The notes under the pieces were generated by a model. The model saw only the letters and a list, made by a program, of their open reading frames with translations. It was not told the origin of the DNA and searched no databases. DNA of 64,000 bases from Robiginitalea sp. (lineage in GTDB: Bacteria; Bacteroidota; Bacteroidia; Flavobacteriales; Flavobacteriaceae): the NCBI GenBank assembly GCA_024638915.1, contig JAHEJJ010000003.1, forward strand, positions 1 through 64,000. The letters are read 5' to 3'. Position 1 is the first letter of the stretch, and every line of letters starts with the position of its first letter. Below are positions 18,171-26,448 of the stretch, piece by piece. The position numbers and the translations under genes are program-made.

Positions 18171-19199
18171 ATGAGCAAAAGAACCCGAATTTTATTGATC
18201 TACACAGGAGGAACCATAGGTATGGTCAAGGAATATCAAACCGGAACGTTAAAGCCTTTCAATTTCGACAAGCTCGTAGAACAGATCCCCGAATTGGGTC
18301 AGCTGGATTGTACCATCCACAGCATTTCCTTTAAGCACCCTCTGGATTCGTCCAATATGAATCCCACCCATTGGATTCACATCGCTGATATCATCGAAAA
18401 ATATTATGAGGAGTACGAGGGCTTTGTTGTGCTTCATGGAAGCGATACGATGAGTTATACCTCTTCAGCCTTGAGTTACATGTTGGAGAATCTTGGAAAA
18501 CCGGTAATATTTACAGGGTCTCAATTGCCCATTGGTGATTTGCGCACCGACGCAAAGGAAAATCTTATAACTTCGATCCAGATAGCGGGCATGCAGAAGG
18601 GTAATAGACCGCTGATACGCGAAGTGTGTTTATATTTTGAACATAAATTATACCGCGCAAACAGAACAACAAAAGTCAATGCTGAACACTTTGAGGCTTT
18701 TATGTCTCCAAATTATCCACCTCTAGCCGAATCTGGTGTACATATAAAGGTAAATGAGGAAGATCTATGGGAGCCTGGAAGAAAAAGGAAGTTCGCGGCA
18801 CATAAAAAACTCGACGATCGCGTGGCTATATTCAAATTGTTCCCGGGATTTAATCAGCAATTGCTGAAAGGTATACTCCGGGTATCGGATTTACAGGCGA
18901 TAATCCTGGAGACCTATGGAGCGGGCAATGCACCTACAGACAGGTGGTTTATAGAGGAACTGGCTGCTGCCAAAAAAAGAGGACTTCATATAGTCAATGT
19001 CACTCAGTGTCCGGGAGGAGGTGTCAGTATGGGTCGGTACGAAACCAGTGAGGCTTTAAGGAGATTGCAAATCATAAATGGTTCGGATATCACTACCGAA
19101 GGGGCCATTACCAAGCTGATGTACCTTTTGGGGCGAGAGATATCATCGACCTCTTTTAAAACGGTTTTTGAAACCTCCATACGCGGTGAAATGTCCTAA
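18171..19199 (+). CDS. ansA: Type I (cytoplasmic) L-asparaginase
   Basis: 342 residues without a signal peptide, matching cytoplasmic L-asparaginase I, which hydrolyses asparagine to aspartate and ammonia. Seen: the first nucleophile motif YTGGTIGMV, the second catalytic motif VVLHGSDTMSYTSSALSYML, SQLPIGDLRTDAKENL and NVTQCPGGGVSMGRYE. The gene follows tatD after 6 bases. A second asparagine-related hydrolase of an unrelated fold lies at 39545-40540. Confidence 0.92.
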   Translation: MSKRTRILLIYTGGTIGMVKEYQTGTLKPFNFDKLVEQIPELGQLDCTIHSISFKHPLDSSNMNPTHWIHIADIIEKYYEEYEGFVVLHGSDTMSYTSSALSYMLENLGKPVIFTGSQLPIGDLRTDAKENLITSIQIAGMQKGNRPLIREVCLYFEHKLYRANRTTKVNAEHFEAFMSPNYPPLAESGVHIKVNEEDLWEPGRKRKFAAHKKLDDRVAIFKLFPGFNQQLLKGILRVSDLQAIILETYGAGNAPTDRWFIEELAAAKKRGLHIVNVTQCPGGGVSMGRYETSEALRRLQIINGSDITTEGAITKLMYLLGREISSTSFKTVFETSIRGEMS

Positions 19200-19266
19200 A
19201 ATTCAGAAGTAAAATTTCTATAAATAAGATTTTTTTTGTTTCTTGGACGCCCTGTCATAGGGAACT

Positions 19267-19354
19267 AGAGAGGTGGCCGAGTGGTCGAAGGCGCACGCCT
19301 GGAAAGTGTGTATACACCAAAAGTGTATCGAGGGTTCGAATCCCTTCCTCTCTG
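19267..19354 (+). tRNA. tRNA-Ser (anticodon GGA)
   Basis: 88-base class II tRNA. Acceptor strands AGAGAGG and CCTCTCT pair fully, with discriminator G. The anticodon arm is CACGC/CTGGAAA/GTGTG giving anticodon GGA. A long variable arm (TATACACCAAAAGTGTATC) and the T-arm AGGGTTCGAATCCCT are present. CCA is not encoded. The 242 bases to the next gene hold no other feature I can support beyond AT-rich sequence. Confidence 0.95.
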
Positions 19355-19596
19355 CTTCAATTTGAAATCGATGCTCTTTGGCTAAGCGGTTGCTTTTTAT
19401 TGAATCCTTTCGGAATGATAGAACTGCATAATTCTACTCCAGAAAAGTATCTTTTTGTCCTAAAGGATTAAATCGCGGTAGTCGTGGATAAATTGGTCCT
19501 TCCCTCTTGATCCATAGGCCCGAAGATTTAATTTTTTAATTGTATTTTTTTTTTATCTTTAACCCTATTAACTAACTAAATTTAAGTTTGAAAGAA

Positions 19597-20376
19597 ATGA
19601 AAAGACTATTCTCAATCCTGGCCATGGCTGGGCTATTTGTACTCAGTACGAATACGGTAAGCGCGAAAGCAGTAGCTTCAAATTTATCTTCCACAATTGC
19701 AGCGACTGCTGTAATGCTACAGGATGAAGCTGCCGCAGAGACGAGTAAAGGATTTACTCAAGTATTAAAGGAGCAATTTATCCAGGGTGGTGCAGGTTTT
19801 ATGGGTATAGTTCTTTTGTGTTTGATTTTAGGACTTGCAGTGGCCATTGAAAGAATTATTTACCTTAATATGGCAAGCACCAATACCAGCAAGCTTAAGC
19901 AGCAGGTAGAAGATGCCTTGGCATCCGGAGGTGTAGAGGCCGCTAAAGAGGTATGTAGAAATACCAGGGGTCCTGTTGCTTCCATATACTACCAGGGTTT
20001 AGACCGGGCTGGTGAGAGCGTGGAATCTGCGGAGAAAGCTGTTGTGGCCTACGGAGGTGTACAAATGGGACAGTTGGAAAAGAATGTTTCCTGGCTGTCG
20101 CTATTTATCGCTATTGCACCGATGCTTGGTTTCATGGGTACGGTAATCGGTATGATTCAGGCCTTCCAGAAAATTAGTGCTGTAGGTAATCTTAGTGCAT
20201 CGTTGATCGCAGGTGATATCCAGGTGGCGTTATTGACCACGGTATTCGGTTTGATCACAGCGATCATTCTTCAGATCTTTTACAACTACATCGTTGCGAA
20301 GATTGATCAGATCGTCAATGACATGGAAGATTCTTCAATCTCATTGATAGATATGCTTGTAGATCACAAGAAATAA
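19597..20376 (+). CDS. exbB: MotA/TolQ/ExbB proton channel family protein
   Basis: 259 residues from ATG 19597 (an in-frame TTG at 19588 is less likely). An N-terminal signal-like segment (MKRLFSILAMAGLFVLSTNTVSA) precedes the channel domain. Three membrane helices are visible: MGIVLLCLILGLAVAIERIIY, WLSLFIAIAPMLGFMGTVIGMI and IQVALLTTVFGLITAIILQI. The signature APMLGFMGTVIGMIQAF is diagnostic. With ExbD it converts proton-motive force into motion that energises TonB-dependent outer-membrane transport. It heads an operon with a membrane protein and two exbD genes. An imperfect promoter element (TATCTTTA, 19554-19561) lies upstream. Confidence 0.93.
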   Translation: MKRLFSILAMAGLFVLSTNTVSAKAVASNLSSTIAATAVMLQDEAAAETSKGFTQVLKEQFIQGGAGFMGIVLLCLILGLAVAIERIIYLNMASTNTSKLKQQVEDALASGGVEAAKEVCRNTRGPVASIYYQGLDRAGESVESAEKAVVAYGGVQMGQLEKNVSWLSLFIAIAPMLGFMGTVIGMIQAFQKISAVGNLSASLIAGDIQVALLTTVFGLITAIILQIFYNYIVAKIDQIVNDMEDSSISLIDMLVDHKK

Positions 20377-20400
20377 TTCGGATACCTAAACGATAGCTCT

Positions 20401-20844
20401 ATGAACAAAATAGTAAAAATAGCACTAGCTGTAATTGGCGTAATCTCGGCAATTTTATGGTACCAACTGCCCGGGCGGGATGTTCCCGTCGGTGAAGCTG
20501 CACAAAGCGGTGCGATGAATATCATGTTTATGATCACCTATATTCTTCTATTCGTTGCAGTGGCGGCCAGTTTGTTATTTACGATAGCCAATCTTTTCGC
20601 TCACCCAAAAAAGCTCAAGAAGACCTTAATGATCGTCGCTGGCTTTCTGGTTGTCGTGTTGATCGCTTATGCGACCTCCAGCGGAACGGATATCAATATT
20701 GAGGAAATGGCCAACCGCGGAGTAGCCACCACTGAAAGCACTGTAAAAAGAATTGGAACAGGCTTGAATTTATTTTTCTTTCTCGTAGTCATCGCCATAG
20801 GATTGATGGCTTGGGGAGGTTTGAAAAAAGTAATTAGCAAATAA
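20401..20844 (+). CDS. Conserved membrane protein in the ExbBD operon
   Basis: 147 residues with about four hydrophobic segments: near 5-22, 40-65, 78-94 and 123-142. Between the first two is a short polar loop (YQLPGRDVPVGEAAQSG), and between the last two a polar loop with DINIEEMANRG. No named domain is recognised. It sits 24 bases after exbB and 18 bases before the first exbD, all in one direction, so it is probably an accessory subunit of the energiser complex; that role is inferred from position only. Confidence 0.75.
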   Translation: MNKIVKIALAVIGVISAILWYQLPGRDVPVGEAAQSGAMNIMFMITYILLFVAVAASLLFTIANLFAHPKKLKKTLMIVAGFLVVVLIAYATSSGTDINIEEMANRGVATTESTVKRIGTGLNLFFFLVVIAIGLMAWGGLKKVISK

Positions 20845-20862
20845 TAAATAATTCATAAGGAT

Positions 20863-21471
20863 ATGCCTAGAAGAGGAGGACCACCCGAAGTGAACGCCGG
20901 ATCGATGGCAGATATAGCATTCCTATTGTTGATCTTTTTCCTGGTGACAACCACCATTGAAACAGATGCAGGACTCGATAGGATGTTGCCTCCGCTGGAG
21001 CCGCCAGATACGGATGTAATCATAAAGCAAAAGAATATATTCACGGTGAATATTAATAAGAATGGTCAGTTACTGGTGGAAGAGGAACTGATCGATCTTA
21101 AAAGCCTTAGAGCAAAAGCGATTGCATTTCTTGATAACGGAGGAGACGGTAGTTGTAGCTTCTGTAAGGGTAGGAGGGATGCGAGTTCTTCTGATAACCC
21201 TGGCAAGGCGATTATCTCGCTGAAAAACGACAGGGAAACTAAATACGGCACCTATATCACCGTTCAAAATGAACTGGTGGGAGCCTATAACGATTTGCGA
21301 AACAGAGAAGCCCAAAGGTTGTACGGAAGGGATTTTACCGAGATGGAAGCCGAATTCCTGAATCCGGAGACACCATCAAGAATAAGAGATGACCTCGAAG
21401 AGAAGGTGAAGAGAGTACAGGGTCTATATCCTCAGAAACTCTCGGAAGCAGAAACGTCAACCTCTAACTAA
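20863..21471 (+). CDS. exbD: ExbD/TolR family biopolymer transport protein, first copy
   Basis: 202 residues, longer than a classical ExbD (about 140). The single membrane helix carries the conserved proton-binding aspartate D17 in MADIAFLLLIFFLVTTT. The periplasmic domain contains an insertion with C98-S-F-C101 (GSCSFCKGRRD), and the C-terminus has an extra charged helical tail. The CXXC pair could form a disulfide or bind a metal; this is inference. It probably assembles with ExbB and the second ExbD. It overlaps no neighbour; 16 bases separate it from the next exbD. Confidence 0.92.
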   Translation: MPRRGGPPEVNAGSMADIAFLLLIFFLVTTTIETDAGLDRMLPPLEPPDTDVIIKQKNIFTVNINKNGQLLVEEELIDLKSLRAKAIAFLDNGGDGSCSFCKGRRDASSSDNPGKAIISLKNDRETKYGTYITVQNELVGAYNDLRNREAQRLYGRDFTEMEAEFLNPETPSRIRDDLEEKVKRVQGLYPQKLSEAETSTSN

Positions 21472-21487
21472 TCATCAGAAGAAAATT

Positions 21488-21970
21488 ATGGCAAAGTTTA
21501 ACAAGAAAAAAGACGGAGATCTGCCCGCAGTATCAACAGCATCATTGCCCGATATTGTATTTATGCTCCTATTCTTCTTTATGACCGTTACGACCATGAA
21601 GGATAGTTCTCTGATGGTCGAGAATCAACTACCCAACGCAAGCGAAGTTAAAAAGCTTGAAAAAAAGGACAGGGTATTGTATATCTATATTGGTAAGCCG
21701 ACCCGCGAATATCAGAAGGTCTTCGGGACAGAATCGAAGATCCAGCTGAACGACAAGTTCGCAAGCGTTTCCGAAGTGGGAGATTTTATTCTACAGGAAC
21801 GGGCCAAAAAGCCTCAGGAACTTCAAAATGTGCTTACTACAGCTCTGAAGGTCGATAAGAATGCGAATATGGGCCTTATTTCTGATATCAAACAAGAATT
21901 GAGAAAGGTAAACGCCCTTAAGGTGAATTATACTACCTATGAAGGTGATGCCTTTAGGAATCTGCAATAG
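21488..21970 (+). CDS. exbD: ExbD/TolR family biopolymer transport protein, second copy
   Basis: 160 residues. A lysine-rich start (MAKFNKKKDGD) is followed by one membrane helix with the conserved aspartate D22 in PDIVFMLLFFFMTVTT. The periplasmic part has an ExbD-like alpha/beta pattern and no cysteines, unlike the first copy. Two different ExbD paralogs with one ExbB is a common Bacteroidota arrangement. It ends the operon; a terminator follows 28 bases downstream. Confidence 0.92.
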   Translation: MAKFNKKKDGDLPAVSTASLPDIVFMLLFFFMTVTTMKDSSLMVENQLPNASEVKKLEKKDRVLYIYIGKPTREYQKVFGTESKIQLNDKFASVSEVGDFILQERAKKPQELQNVLTTALKVDKNANMGLISDIKQELRKVNALKVNYTTYEGDAFRNLQ

Positions 21971-21998
21971 CGAACTGCCTCCAAGGACAGTACGTTTA

Positions 21999-22035
21999 AG
22001 AAAGCGCTTTGATTTATAATTAAGGCGCTTTTTTC
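21999..22035 (+). terminator. Rho-independent terminator after the exbBDD operon
   Basis: AAAGCGC (22001-22007) pairs with GCGCTTT (22025-22031), extended by a few weak pairs, followed by a T-run. The loop is fairly large and AT-rich. It lies just before the barrel gene, which would then need its own promoter or read-through. Confidence 0.65.
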
Positions 22036-22046
22036 ATTGTAATAAG

Positions 22047-22763
22047 ATGGTTGAAAAGTTTACCTTTATCACTGTGAGAGTTTTAGTGATCCTGTTATGT
22101 TTCCTATCTGTATTGGGGTTAAGCGCCCAGGAGGAAGGTCCTCTGTTAACGCCAGACCCAAAATACCTGGAGGACCAATTCTATTTAGGGGTTAGTTATA
22201 ATATTTTACTCAACAGACCTCAGGGGGTCAGTATGCGTAGTCTCTCCTATGGATTGTTCGGAGGGTTTATAAAGGATATCCCAGTAAATAAAGATAGGAA
22301 CCTGGGGTTCGGCCTGGGGATTGGATACGGTATAAATTCGTATTATACCAATCTGCTGGCAACCGAAACTCCTGATGGAATTGAGTACTCCGTCATCGGT
22401 GGCGATACTTCCTTTAAAAGGAGTAAGATTGAAACCCATGCCCTCGAGCTGCCGCTGGAATTTCGCTGGAGAACCTCCAATAGCATCAGCCACAAATTTT
22501 GGCGGATCTATACAGGAGTTAAGTTCAGCTATATTTTCACGGGTAGGTCGAGATTTGTCTCAGATACGATAAAAACAAGTTTTACCAATGGTGATGTCCG
22601 CCAATTTCAATACGGGCTAATCCTCAGCCTCGGCTACAATACCATTAACTTCCACGCATACTATGCATTGCAGGATCTTTTCAATGACAATGTCCAAACC
22701 ATCGATGGGAGCCGTTTGGGTTTTGTGCCCTTGCATTTCGGCATTATATTTTATATTCTTTGA
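22047..22763 (+). CDS. Outer-membrane beta-barrel protein (PorT-like fold)
   Basis: 238 residues with a Sec signal (about 1-27, ending LGLSAQ). The body is rich in amphipathic strands (FYLGVSYNILL, SLSYGLFGGFI, GFGLGIGYGI, WRIYTGVKFSYIF, FQYGLILSLGYNTI) and ends LHFGIIFYIL. This matches the outer-membrane beta-barrel/PorT-like family. It lies directly downstream of the ExbBD operon, but nothing shows that it works with it, and it is not identifiable as the type IX secretion protein PorT itself. Confidence 0.8.
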   Translation: MVEKFTFITVRVLVILLCFLSVLGLSAQEEGPLLTPDPKYLEDQFYLGVSYNILLNRPQGVSMRSLSYGLFGGFIKDIPVNKDRNLGFGLGIGYGINSYYTNLLATETPDGIEYSVIGGDTSFKRSKIETHALELPLEFRWRTSNSISHKFWRIYTGVKFSYIFTGRSRFVSDTIKTSFTNGDVRQFQYGLILSLGYNTINFHAYYALQDLFNDNVQTIDGSRLGFVPLHFGIIFYIL

Positions 22764-22814
22764 AAACAAATATTGGCCAAACATCTATGCATCGGTAAGG
22801 CTTCAACCGAGTAA

Positions 22815-23420
22815 TTATAGCCAGAATTTTACCGTTAGCAATTGAGATCCCAGTCCGAGCAAAAGACCGATTAACACCTCGGCTTTACTGTGTTCGTAAA
22901 GGTACAATCGGGCGGTGGCTACCATACCCGTACAAACTGTAAAAGCACTTATTGCCAGAATAATATTGATTTCAAAGTGGATGCTGAGGTTGATCAGATA
23001 CATTAAAAAACTACCCATCCCAACCATGTGAAGACTGTTTTTAAACTTAAGAAACAGGAGTAAAAGACTAGAGGCGATGGCAGCAAGTAATCCTACAAAA
23101 AAATAGTACAGTTCGGCGGTGTAATTGTTGGGTATCACCTTAATGAGGATCATAAGCAAAAGCGCAATGCATATAATCAAAGGAAAAATTCTTTCCTTTT
23201 GGCTCCTGAGAAATACCGAATTTACCACACCCAGGTTTCTAAGTATGAAGAAGCTTATAATGGGAATGATAATCGTTAATATAAAGACAGGCAAAATATT
23301 ACCACTTTGTAATTCAAGTGGGGTGTATTTCGGTGTCACCAAAAAATAGGCAATGGTGCCAGCCATAGGGACAAAAAGCGGGTGAAAAATATAGGATATG
23401 AGCAGAAAAAGCTGCCGCAT
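22815..23420 (-). CDS. PAP2-like membrane protein with incomplete phosphatase motifs
   Basis: 201 residues, mostly hydrophobic, with about six membrane helices. The C-terminal segment ATARLYLYEHSKAEVLIGLLLG has the spacing of the third PAP2 phosphatase motif (R...H...D/E), but the usual PSGH motif is not visible. So it resembles phosphatidic-acid phosphatase type 2 proteins but may be inactive or diverged. Its ATG overlaps the rpoN stop codon (TAATG), giving translational coupling to the sigma-54 gene. Function unknown. Confidence 0.6.
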   Translation of the reverse strand: MRQLFLLISYIFHPLFVPMAGTIAYFLVTPKYTPLELQSGNILPVFILTIIIPIISFFILRNLGVVNSVFLRSQKERIFPLIICIALLLMILIKVIPNNYTAELYYFFVGLLAAIASSLLLLFLKFKNSLHMVGMGSFLMYLINLSIHFEINIILAISAFTVCTGMVATARLYLYEHSKAEVLIGLLLGLGSQLLTVKFWL

Positions 23421-24877
23421 TAGATCTTTTTTCGTAAGCGGGCCACCGGGATGCCCAATTGTTCACGATATTTTGCGACGGTTCTACGAGCTATGGGATA
23501 ACCTTTTTCCTTTAAAATATTGGCCAGTTTATCATCGGTTAGAGGTTTTTTCTTGTCCTCTTCCCTGATCACCGTTTCCAGTATCTTCTTGATCTCCCTT
23601 GTGGAAACATCTTCTCCTTCTGTATTCTTCATCGACTCTGAGAAGAACTCTTTGATCAGCTTGGTTCCGTAAGGCGTATCCACATACTTGCTGTTGGCCA
23701 CTCTCGATACCGTGGAAACATCCATATCGATCGTGTCGGCAATATCTTTCAGGATCATGGGCCGCAACTTGCGTTCATCCCCACTGAGAAAATATTTCTT
23801 TTGATATGCCATGATAGCATTCATGGTGATAAAAAGAGTCTGTTGCCTTTGTCTTATGGCGTCGATAAACCACTTGGCGGCATCTAATTTTTGTTTGATG
23901 AAGAGTACCGCATCTTTCTGGGATTTGGAACGGTCTTTAGCACTTTTATAACCGGCTAGCATATTCTGATACTCCTTGGATACATGTAATTCAGGAGCGT
24001 TTCTTCCATTAAGCGTCAGTTCTAGTTCACCGTCTATGATACGAATGGCAAAATCCGGAACAATATGCTCGATAATTTTGCTATTACCTGAATAGGAGCC
24101 CCCGGGTTTGGGGTTTAGTTTCTCTATTTCAGAAATGGCATTTTTAAGCCCGCTCTCATCTATGTTATGCCTTTGAAGAAGCTTGTCGTAATGTTTTTTG
24201 GAAAATTGCTCAAAGGATTTCTCCAGGATTTCTATGGCCATGAGTATATTCTCGCTGGGTTCTTTCCGCTTGAGTTGTAAGATCAGACATTCTTCTAGCG
24301 ATCTTGCCCCCACACCGGGCGGATCCATATCCTGGACGATCTTTAGCACCCTTTTAATCGTAGATTCATCTACAAAGACATTCTGAGTAAAGGCCAGGTC
24401 GTCCATAATATCGGTGACGGGCCTGCGTATATAACCGCTTTCATCAACACTTCCTACCAAAAATTCAGCCACAGTCCATTCTTCATCGGTCAGGTAAACA
24501 GTATTCAATTGATTGATCAGAAATTGATTAAAAGAAACCCCTGCTGCGTATGGAATATTTTTCTCCTCGTCATCGGCACTGTAATTGCTGGTACGCGTCC
24601 TGTAGTCCGGGACTTCATCATCACTAAGATATTCATCTATGTTTATGTCGTCCGTATTGATCGTATCGGTCTCCGTTTCGGTATCGATAGAATCTCCATA
24701 TTCATCTTCCAGCCCGCTGCTCTCTTCCTTACCGCTCTCCAGTGCAGGATTCTCTTCGAGTTCCTGCTTTAAACGTTGTTCAAATGCCTGGGTCGGCAAT
24801 TGGATCAACTTCATTAACTGAATTTGTTGAGGAGAAAGCTTTTGCGATAACTTAAACTGTAAGTGTTGTTTTAGCAT
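23420..24877 (-). CDS. rpoN: RNA polymerase sigma-54 factor
   Basis: 485 residues, normal length. Region I begins MLKQHLQFKLSQKLSPQQIQLMKLIQLPTQ-like (glutamine- and leucine-rich activator-interaction region). An acidic linker (about 55-110) follows, then the core-binding domain, then the DNA-binding part with the helix-turn-helix TIDMDVSTVSRVANSKYVDTPYG and the terminal RpoN box ARRTVAKYREQLGIP. It directs transcription from -24/-12 promoters with an AAA+ activator; no such activator is in the window. It is probably co-transcribed with the PAP2-like gene and perhaps asnS upstream. Confidence 0.96.
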   Translation of the reverse strand: MLKQHLQFKLSQKLSPQQIQLMKLIQLPTQAFEQRLKQELEENPALESGKEESSGLEDEYGDSIDTETETDTINTDDINIDEYLSDDEVPDYRTRTSNYSADDEEKNIPYAAGVSFNQFLINQLNTVYLTDEEWTVAEFLVGSVDESGYIRRPVTDIMDDLAFTQNVFVDESTIKRVLKIVQDMDPPGVGARSLEECLILQLKRKEPSENILMAIEILEKSFEQFSKKHYDKLLQRHNIDESGLKNAISEIEKLNPKPGGSYSGNSKIIEHIVPDFAIRIIDGELELTLNGRNAPELHVSKEYQNMLAGYKSAKDRSKSQKDAVLFIKQKLDAAKWFIDAIRQRQQTLFITMNAIMAYQKKYFLSGDERKLRPMILKDIADTIDMDVSTVSRVANSKYVDTPYGTKLIKEFFSESMKNTEGEDVSTREIKKILETVIREEDKKKPLTDDKLANILKEKGYPIARRTVAKYREQLGIPVARLRKKI

Positions 24878-24920
24878 AGGGCTACCCTTCGGGCTTTCTT
24901 ATAAAATTAAAGAATTCTGT

Positions 24921-26360
24921 TCAAAATTCTGCGTTTTGGGGTGTTCTGGGGAAAGGGATTACATCCCTGATATTTCCCATACCTGTCACAAATTGCACCA
25001 TACGTTCAAATCCTAAACCAAATCCGCTGTGCTCGGCTGTTCCATATCTCCTCAGATCGAGATACCACCAGAGTTCTTTTTCATCGATACCCAGGGCCTT
25101 GATTTTTTCCTGTAGAACCTCTAGCCGTTCCTCCCTTTGAGAGCCACCGACGATTTCACCGATGCCCGGAAAAAGAATGTCCATAGCCCTGACTGTCTTC
25201 CCATCTTCGTTCAGGCGCATATAAAACGCCTTAATCTTGGCGGGATAATCGTAAAGGATAACCGGGCAATTGAAATGCTTCTCCACCAGATAGCGTTCAT
25301 GCTCGCTCTGCAGATCAATACCCCACTCTTCAATAAGGTATTGGAACTTCTTCTTCTTGTTGGGTTTGCTGTTTTTCAGAATTTCTATGGCCTCGGTATA
25401 GGTGATCCTTTTAAACTCATTTCTGCTGACGAACTCCAATTTTTCGATCAAGGGCATTGAACTTCTCTCGTGCTGTGGTTTAGATTTCTCCTCATCCTCC
25501 AGTCTTTTTTGAAGGAATTGGAGATCTTCCTCGCAATGTTCAAGAACATATTCGATGATATTTTTGATGAAATCCTCGGCCAGGTTCATATTGTCCTGGA
25601 GGTCGTAAAAGGCCATTTCCGGTTCTATCATCCAAAATTCGGCCAGGTGCCGGGAGGTGTTCGAATTCTCAGCCCTGAAGGTAGGACCAAACGTATAGAC
25701 CTTACCCAGGCCCATCGCATAGGCCTCTGCTTCCAACTGGCCCGAAACAGTAAGATTGGTTTCTTTCCCAAAAAAATCCTGACCAAAATCTACCGTTCCT
25801 TCCGATGTCTGTGGAGGTGATTTGGGATCAAGAGTAGTGACTCTGAACATCTCACCAGCACCTTCGGCATCGGAACCCGTAATGATGGGCGAGTGCATAT
25901 AATAAAAACCATTCTTCTGAAAATAATGGTGGATGGCAAAAGCCAATGCCGAACGCAATCGCATTACAGCTGCAAAAGTATTGGTGCGCACCCTGAGATG
26001 CGCCTGTTCCCTGAGAAACTCCATGCTATGCTTTTTCGGCTGAATGGGATAGTTTTCAGGGTTGGCTCCGCCGTGAATGCGAATATCGTTTACCTGGATT
26101 TCAACGGATTGGCCACGACCCTGACTCTCCACCAAAACGCCCTTGACCCATAGGGCGGCCCCGGTGCTGATTTGCTTTAAAATGTCTTCTTCAAATTTTT
26201 CAAAATCGACAACACATTGAATATTCCTTAATGTCGAGCCGTCGTTCAGCGCTATAAAACGATTACTTCTAAAAGCTTTTACCCAACCGTTCACCGTCAC
26301 CTCCTGTCCGGTGGCCGCGAGGGAAAGCAATTCGGTAACACTAGATGTTTTCATGGACAT
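24921..26360 (-). CDS. asnS: Asparaginyl-tRNA synthetase
   Basis: 479 residues, class IIb synthetase. The N-terminal OB-fold anticodon-binding domain (GQEVTVNGWVKAFRSNRFIALNDGS) is followed by the catalytic domain with motif 2 (TFGPTFRAENSNTSRHLAEFWMIEPEMAF) and motif 3 (GLGFERMVQFVTGMGNIRDVIPFPRTP). It charges tRNA-Asn with asparagine. The presence of the enzyme suggests direct Asn-tRNA formation. ATG at 26360 or the one two codons later could be the start. It sits 43 bases from rpoN on the same strand. Confidence 0.96.
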   Translation of the reverse strand: MSMKTSSVTELLSLAATGQEVTVNGWVKAFRSNRFIALNDGSTLRNIQCVVDFEKFEEDILKQISTGAALWVKGVLVESQGRGQSVEIQVNDIRIHGGANPENYPIQPKKHSMEFLREQAHLRVRTNTFAAVMRLRSALAFAIHHYFQKNGFYYMHSPIITGSDAEGAGEMFRVTTLDPKSPPQTSEGTVDFGQDFFGKETNLTVSGQLEAEAYAMGLGKVYTFGPTFRAENSNTSRHLAEFWMIEPEMAFYDLQDNMNLAEDFIKNIIEYVLEHCEEDLQFLQKRLEDEEKSKPQHERSSMPLIEKLEFVSRNEFKRITYTEAIEILKNSKPNKKKKFQYLIEEWGIDLQSEHERYLVEKHFNCPVILYDYPAKIKAFYMRLNEDGKTVRAMDILFPGIGEIVGGSQREERLEVLQEKIKALGIDEKELWWYLDLRRYGTAEHSGFGLGFERMVQFVTGMGNIRDVIPFPRTPQNAEF

Positions 26361-26448
26361 GCCCTGCTCATTTTGAACCGCAAAGATAATTCAAAGGACA
26401 GAACTTTAGGCAGGGTTTCTTATGAATTGGTTACTTGTACTTCTTATT

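Noticed and set aside
19355-19410. Possible terminator after tRNA-Ser
   Set aside because: Only a four-base stem (AAGC/GCTT) with a T-run; too weak to call.
22047-22763. Calling the barrel protein the type IX secretion protein PorT
   Set aside because: It has a general PorT-like barrel pattern only, and no type IX secretion genes lie nearby.
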